The notes beneath the pieces are model-generated. The model made no database searches. It was not told the DNA's origin and was given only the letters and a program-made list of their open reading frames with translations. Below, in pieces: positions 27,097 to 31,272 of a stretch of DNA of 31,272 nt. Made by a program: the position numbers and the translations under genes. Origin of the DNA: Saccoglossus kowalevskii (Eukaryota > Hemichordata > Enteropneusta > Harrimaniidae); the NCBI RefSeq assembly GCF_000003605.2, contig NW_003131853.1, positions 617,031-648,302 on the forward strand. Direction: 5' to 3'. Position 1 is the first letter of the stretch; each line of letters starts with the position of its first letter.

Positions 27097-28302
27097 ATTA
27101 CTATCGTTTTAGTCATTCTTTGAATGATTATGTTTAAGTAAATATTGCTACACTACAGCAAGTTATTATCAACATTGTTGGTAAATGTACAGTAAAAGCT
27201 TCCAATGTTGTTGAAGTTGTTTTACAACAATAAAATTTGTTTTGATACATTTGCAACGCACCCAGACTTCTAGTCGCCGTCATTGGACCCACAACGCATT
27301 TCAACTCGGACCTGATCGGACAGACAGTCATGGCAGAATACTTATTCAAAGTAGAGTTTATTTATTATCTGGATACAAGAATTATACCAATATATATATA
27401 TCACAAGCTGAGTTTCATAGTAATGACTTACATTACAACAGTTTTATCGACTGCCTAACTAGCGAGACACCTTTTTTTACAGCGAATGAACGCACTTTGC
27501 GTTCAAATTATGAACGAAGAAAATCAGAAATTGGATTTACCGACAAACCATCGATTCAAACAGTTGGTCATCGACAATCTTCAGTTCGTTCAACTACACC
27601 AGGAGGCATAATAAAGGCAAAACTATTCATTCTGGATGGGTCATCACCTATGATGAAACAGAATAAAAACCAACCATGTGACCGACTGCCGGCTTATCTA
27701 CTGAAGCCACGAGCGGATTTAGGGAGCCAAGGAGGCCGCCGCCCCTATTTTTAACAACCAACAGGGCTTCACGCCATCGGCGCTCGTGAACTTTGCCTTC
27801 GGCCAACTTATCGGCCCCCTTATTCCAGAATCCTAGATCCACCCCTGGAAGCCGGTAAAATATCAAAGTGAATAAAACTAGACTTTCACTTGGACACACA
27901 CGCGGTTGCTAGATCCTCTATGGACTCGCACAATTTTTTGCATATATTATACACAGTAGATTTCGTCACACCAACCCTTTTCGCTATGTCAGCAAAAGAT
28001 ATTCTTCTAAATACAGCTCAACTATCTTTTCGCGAATCGCAGGTGGAATCGGGAATCCCTGTTTACTGCTCTGTGAATGTGACAGTCACAGTCAACGAGT
28101 GCGTGATTGGACAGTGGAGCGGCGACTTGAAGTCAGGGTGCGTCGCGAATGTATCAAAACAAACTTGATTGTAGCAAAACAACTTCAACAACATTGAAAG
28201 CAATTGCTGTACATTTATCGACAATGTTGATAATAACTTGCTGTAGTGTAGCAATATTTAGTTAAACTTAATCGTTCAAAGAATGACTGAAACGATAGTA
28301 AT
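27097..28302. mobile_element. 1.2-kb element with ~185-bp terminal inverted repeats
   Basis: The left 27097-27281 and right 28122-28302 are inverted copies, e.g. ATTACTATCGTTTTAGTCAT against ATTACTATCGTTTCAGTCAT, and GCTACACTACAGCAAGTTAT on both. Long TIRs suggest a MULE, P-like or Kolobok-type DNA element; no clear target duplication was found. An internal 170-codon plus frame (27242-27754) starts inside the TIR and ends inside the nested insertion, so it is not a natural gene; its middle (TANERTLRSNYERRKSEIGF) is unrecognised. Confidence 0.85.
27709..27847. mobile_element. Nested hAT-like MITE, about 139 bp
   Basis: The right end on the minus strand reads CAGGGGTGGATCTAGGATTC, the CAGGGGYGG style of hAT termini; the left end has the weaker match GAGCGGATTTAGGGAG. 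GAAGCC at 27703-27708 and 27848-27853 flanks it as a direct repeat (part of a possible 8-bp duplication). GC-rich compared with its surroundings. It interrupts the larger inverted-repeat element. Confidence 0.6.
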
Positions 28303-28599
28303 GATTGAATACTCTTCAGTTAATTACTACCTTATACTAAAATATGTTTGGATATTTAGAGTAGTAATAAAATACACCACGAATATTCACTTTTGAGATA
28401 TAATTTTTGGTATGTGTTGGTTCTTGAATATTTCAGCTTTGTCGTTCTGTACTTCGTCTAGCAATTCGAACTTCCTAGATTGCGTAAAAATGGATAGTTT
28501 CGCGAGTTTGTCACGGAAAATGCCTTGCTGAGGGACGGCCGCTTAGCTATGTGCTCTGTAACTTGCAGCACATGAACCTAAAAGCGTTAGGTAATCAAA

Positions 28600-29670
28600 C
28601 AAAAATGACGTTGTACTAAAGTACAAAAAGTACGTCTTCACTTTTTCATAGCATAAAAACTATTTGCTCCCTCACTTATTATGATACCCTCAAATCGACT
28701 GATTTCCATTCCCCTCAAAAGTCAACAATGGTTGAGCCCCCTATTTTACGCTACCACTCGAAACAGTCTTTTTTACTTCACATGTTTATTTGCCTTCAAT
28801 TATGTTTCGATGGTTGTAACTGCCGTCTTCTGTGTCTTGCCGATAACGTATTGGTTCTAATTCACGTAGCTATCGCCAAGAAAATTTGGAAAATCTTTCA
28901 ACTAACATACCAGAAGTCAAATTAACATAACAATGCTTTTGGCCTTTGTCGCCATATTGAAGACAACTACCATATATAAACCTTAGTAGGGGAATTCACT
29001 TGCCTTAAATTACCATGCCAGGCAATAAAAAAATGTATTTGCACTAAAGAACGTTCAAGATCTGCACTTTCTCATAGCATAAACACTGTTTTTACCCTTG
29101 CTTACTAAAATTGAAATATGATTGGGGTCGCAAATAATGCTGTAGCTATCGCCGCAGTAAGTAGTCTCTCACCTCTTGGTTATTATTGTCGTCCAAGTAA
29201 TCCAAGTCTCAAATTTTGGTTCCTGAGCGCCTCTTATAAATAGGGTATATTACTGCTGCGCTGAATCAATGATATATCGCCCCAAAAATTGATGATTGGG
29301 CTAAATTTTTTATTTTTTTACCTCTACCTTTTTTGCTTGGAAAGGCATTCACGCTAAATTTTGAATCCCTGGGCGTCTATAATAAATAGGCATTCACGCT
29401 AAATCTAAGCGCTGGGCTGAATGATTCATATCACAAAATAAACATGGAAGATTGGTCACGATATTGCATTACATTGTGTTTTATTGCTGAGGCAAATAGT
29501 CTCTAACCCTAATGTTATCACACAGAGACGGTGGTTATTACAGGTATCACTGATATTTCATCGCCGGAGTGATTCACGTCACAAATTTGGGTTCCCAAGG
29601 CACCTCTAATAAATAACCTATCCCATTTTTGGCATCATACTTTTTTTGCTTGAAAGGCAAAGGCAATAAG
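28600..29670. repeat. Degenerate tandem/segmental duplication
   Basis: Related segments recur: TCATAGCATAAAAACTATTT (about 28646) against TCATAGCATAAACACTGTTT (about 29074); CTTATAAATAGG, CTATAATAAATAGG and CTCTAATAAATAACC after GGTTCCTGAGCGCC-like words (29218, 29365, 29590); GGCATTCACGCTAAAT twice (29345, 29390); TTTTTTGCTTGGAAAGGCA against TTTTTTGCTTGAAAGGCAA (29329, 29643). The units are too diverged for one clean period. No coding function recognised. Confidence 0.55.
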
Positions 29671-30928
29671 ACTCGTTATTTAAAAAAATATGTTAGCAAA
29701 TGATTCACAAGCAAAGTAACATAATTATTATATTAATATTATTTCTATTGTAGGAATAAGTGCCTTCTGACTAGTATCATCACAAAATAACTCTCAGGAA
29801 ACAGTACTTTGGGCTAGTTGTTGAGACTCTCCTGAACAGTGTAACAAGAATCCTTCTATGTGCAACATGTACAAATATGGTTGTTCAGGATTACCTCAAA
29901 GTTGAGGTTGTGCTTGACTTGAGCTATTTTCACCGGCTGCTCAACCGGCGTTCCACAGCACCTCACACCCAGCCCATAGAAATACATGGTACAGTGGTGC
30001 ATATCGAAGCTAAATAAAAATGTTCTGTGACATACATTTGTAGCTCTGTGTCTGAGAATAATACTAACCTCTAATTGTGTGCATCCAATGCTAACTACAA
30101 AAGTGCTCACACTGGGGGGTACTGTGCTCACACCGGAGTACTGAAATACCAAAAGCATATTATAAAACATGTATTTTTAGCTGGCATGTTATTTTAGCTA
30201 ACTCAACAACCCTGTAATTTCACCAATTCTATAAAGCTATTTCAGGAAAAATTACACCTTACTGCAATACAAACTTTTACTGCATGAAGTCATCTTTTAG
30301 ATTAATTTAAAATGCAGATATTCTAATGATAAAATAAAATACAGAACATGCATGAGTGAATTAATAATATTCTATGTAATTAGAATTTTATGAATTTATA
30401 AGATGATTTTCACAAAATGGTAAAAATGATTGCTCACACTATTGGGGGTAATTATAAATACCAACTCACCCAGGGAACAGCTATAAATGTCCCATACAAT
30501 ACCAGCTCAATGTCACAGTAAGGACTATAATGCATGGAACATAACAATTCAGTAGAAATGTAATGTCTACAAGTACCGTAGTACAGCAGCAGTAGAAACT
30601 ATAATATTTCACAAAACACCATATGCATACACTCATGGTAGGCATTCAATACCTGTATCATTTATGTAATTACACAGTACAATAGTACTGTTAACAAATG
30701 TACAGAAAATATACCTGTTCTATAGTTATGATACATGGGTTACAAGAAAGAAGAACTGAAAGGCATGGCTTAAATTATGATCATTTTTAACCTTTTTACG
30801 CCATATTTTTTTGACTGCACATTTTAACATACTTTTTCACAATTTTTTTTTTGGATACTGTTGGACCAAATGGTTGTAATTTGCTATTGCATAAAATTCT
30901 TAATCAAAATTTTGGGAAAAATATGAAA
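29671..30928. other. AT-rich stretch, no gene supported
   Basis: A 104-codon minus frame (30170-29856) has acceptor-like and donor-like neighbours but no domain. GTGCTCACACTGGGGGGTA, GTGCTCACACCGGAGTA (30101-30140) and TGCTCACACTATTGGGGGTA (30431) share a short motif. Confidence 0.35.
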
Positions 30929-31272
30929 ACAAGCAGCCAGTCGGCTGAGATAGCTTCGCTGTTAGCAATGCACATTTCAATAAAAGAACGGAAGATATCA
31001 TTAGAAAATGAACAATATGTATAGTATCAAAGCAATCGGACTTGCGGTTTTCAACAAGAAGTCGAAAATATTAATTTTACCAAAAATGACAAAAATATTA
31101 AGCAAAAATAGAAAATTGAAGATATCATCATGAAATGAACAAATCTGTAAGTGGTCCACATGTAGTACCTATATATGTAATATCAAAGCAATTGGACTTG
31201 CGGTTTTTAATAAGAAGTCGAAAATATCACTTTTTACCAAAAATGACAGAAATATTCACTAAAATTAGAGAA
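30929..31272 (+). repeat. Family B repeat, cut by window end
   Basis: Starts ACAAGCAGCCAGTCGGCTGA (5' hairpin CAGCC..GGCTG), GATAGCTTCGCTGTTAGCAA; modules with TATCAAAGCA at 31025 and 31181. The 3' hairpin lies beyond the window. Confidence 0.85.

Noticed and set aside
27242-27754. 170-codon plus ORF, longest outside JARID2
   Set aside because: It begins inside a terminal inverted repeat and ends inside a nested MITE, so its ends are accidental; no family match.
29856-30170. 104-codon minus ORF with possible AG and GTAATC borders
   Set aside because: No recognisable domain, Cys/Leu/Val composition without pattern, and a weak donor.
1-31272. tRNA, rRNA or CRISPR
   Set aside because: No GGTTCRANNC-type B box in cloverleaf context, no rRNA core words and no regularly spaced direct repeats; hairpins here belong to the repeat families.

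Overview
The window is non-coding-rich, AT-rich animal DNA: interrupted exons with GT-AG (and one GC-AG) introns, many short terminal-inverted-repeat elements, microsatellites and a 145-base assembly gap. Repeat style, frequent ACATGTACATGT words and a single clearly conserved gene suggest a marine invertebrate (lophotrochozoan or ambulacrarian). I cannot fix the species.

One gene is certain: JARID2 (Jumonji/ARID-domain subunit of Polycomb repressive complex 2), on the minus strand. Seven coding exons join in perfect phase across 9973..954 (exons 9973-9627, 8359-8211, 6941-6652, 5164-3701, 3249-3179, 3069-2988, 1079-954; 843 codons). In order they encode a ubiquitin-interacting motif, the AQRKF motif (human K116 region), the [14 protein letters not shown] segment (human SUZ12-contacting region), a long disordered exon with an AT-hook, the JmjN domain, and most of an ARID domain. 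The remaining ARID, JmjC and C5HC2 zinc-finger exons must lie beyond position 1. The start codon is not identified. A 45-nt exon candidate at 12411-12367 fits the phase but not obviously the homology.

Region by region: 1-9973 is the gene body, whose introns are filled with two near-complete copies (5683-6603 and 7104-8195) of a palindrome-rich repeat, here called family A, plus two TA-flanked miniature inverted-repeat elements (1724-1932 and 3495-3607). 9974-15500 holds the upstream intron or flank: a tetranucleotide repeat, the gap, two copies of a second modular repeat (family B) and a LINE-like 3' tail. 15500-22450 is mostly featureless AT-rich sequence with one family B and one family C repeat. 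22460-28302 contains three larger inverted-repeat elements: a TTAA-flanked 556-bp element, a TA-flanked 1.2-kb element, and a 1.2-kb element with ~185-bp inverted termini carrying a nested hAT-like insertion. 28600-29670 is a degenerate tandem duplication. The window ends inside another family B copy.

I see no second protein gene, tRNA, rRNA or CRISPR that I can support. The most interesting points are the obligatory GC-AG intron inside the ARID domain, a perfect GTAAGT decoy over the K116-equivalent codon, and the shared two-hairpin, CTAA-ended architecture of the A and B repeat families, two copies of which lie antisense just inside JARID2 5' splice sites.
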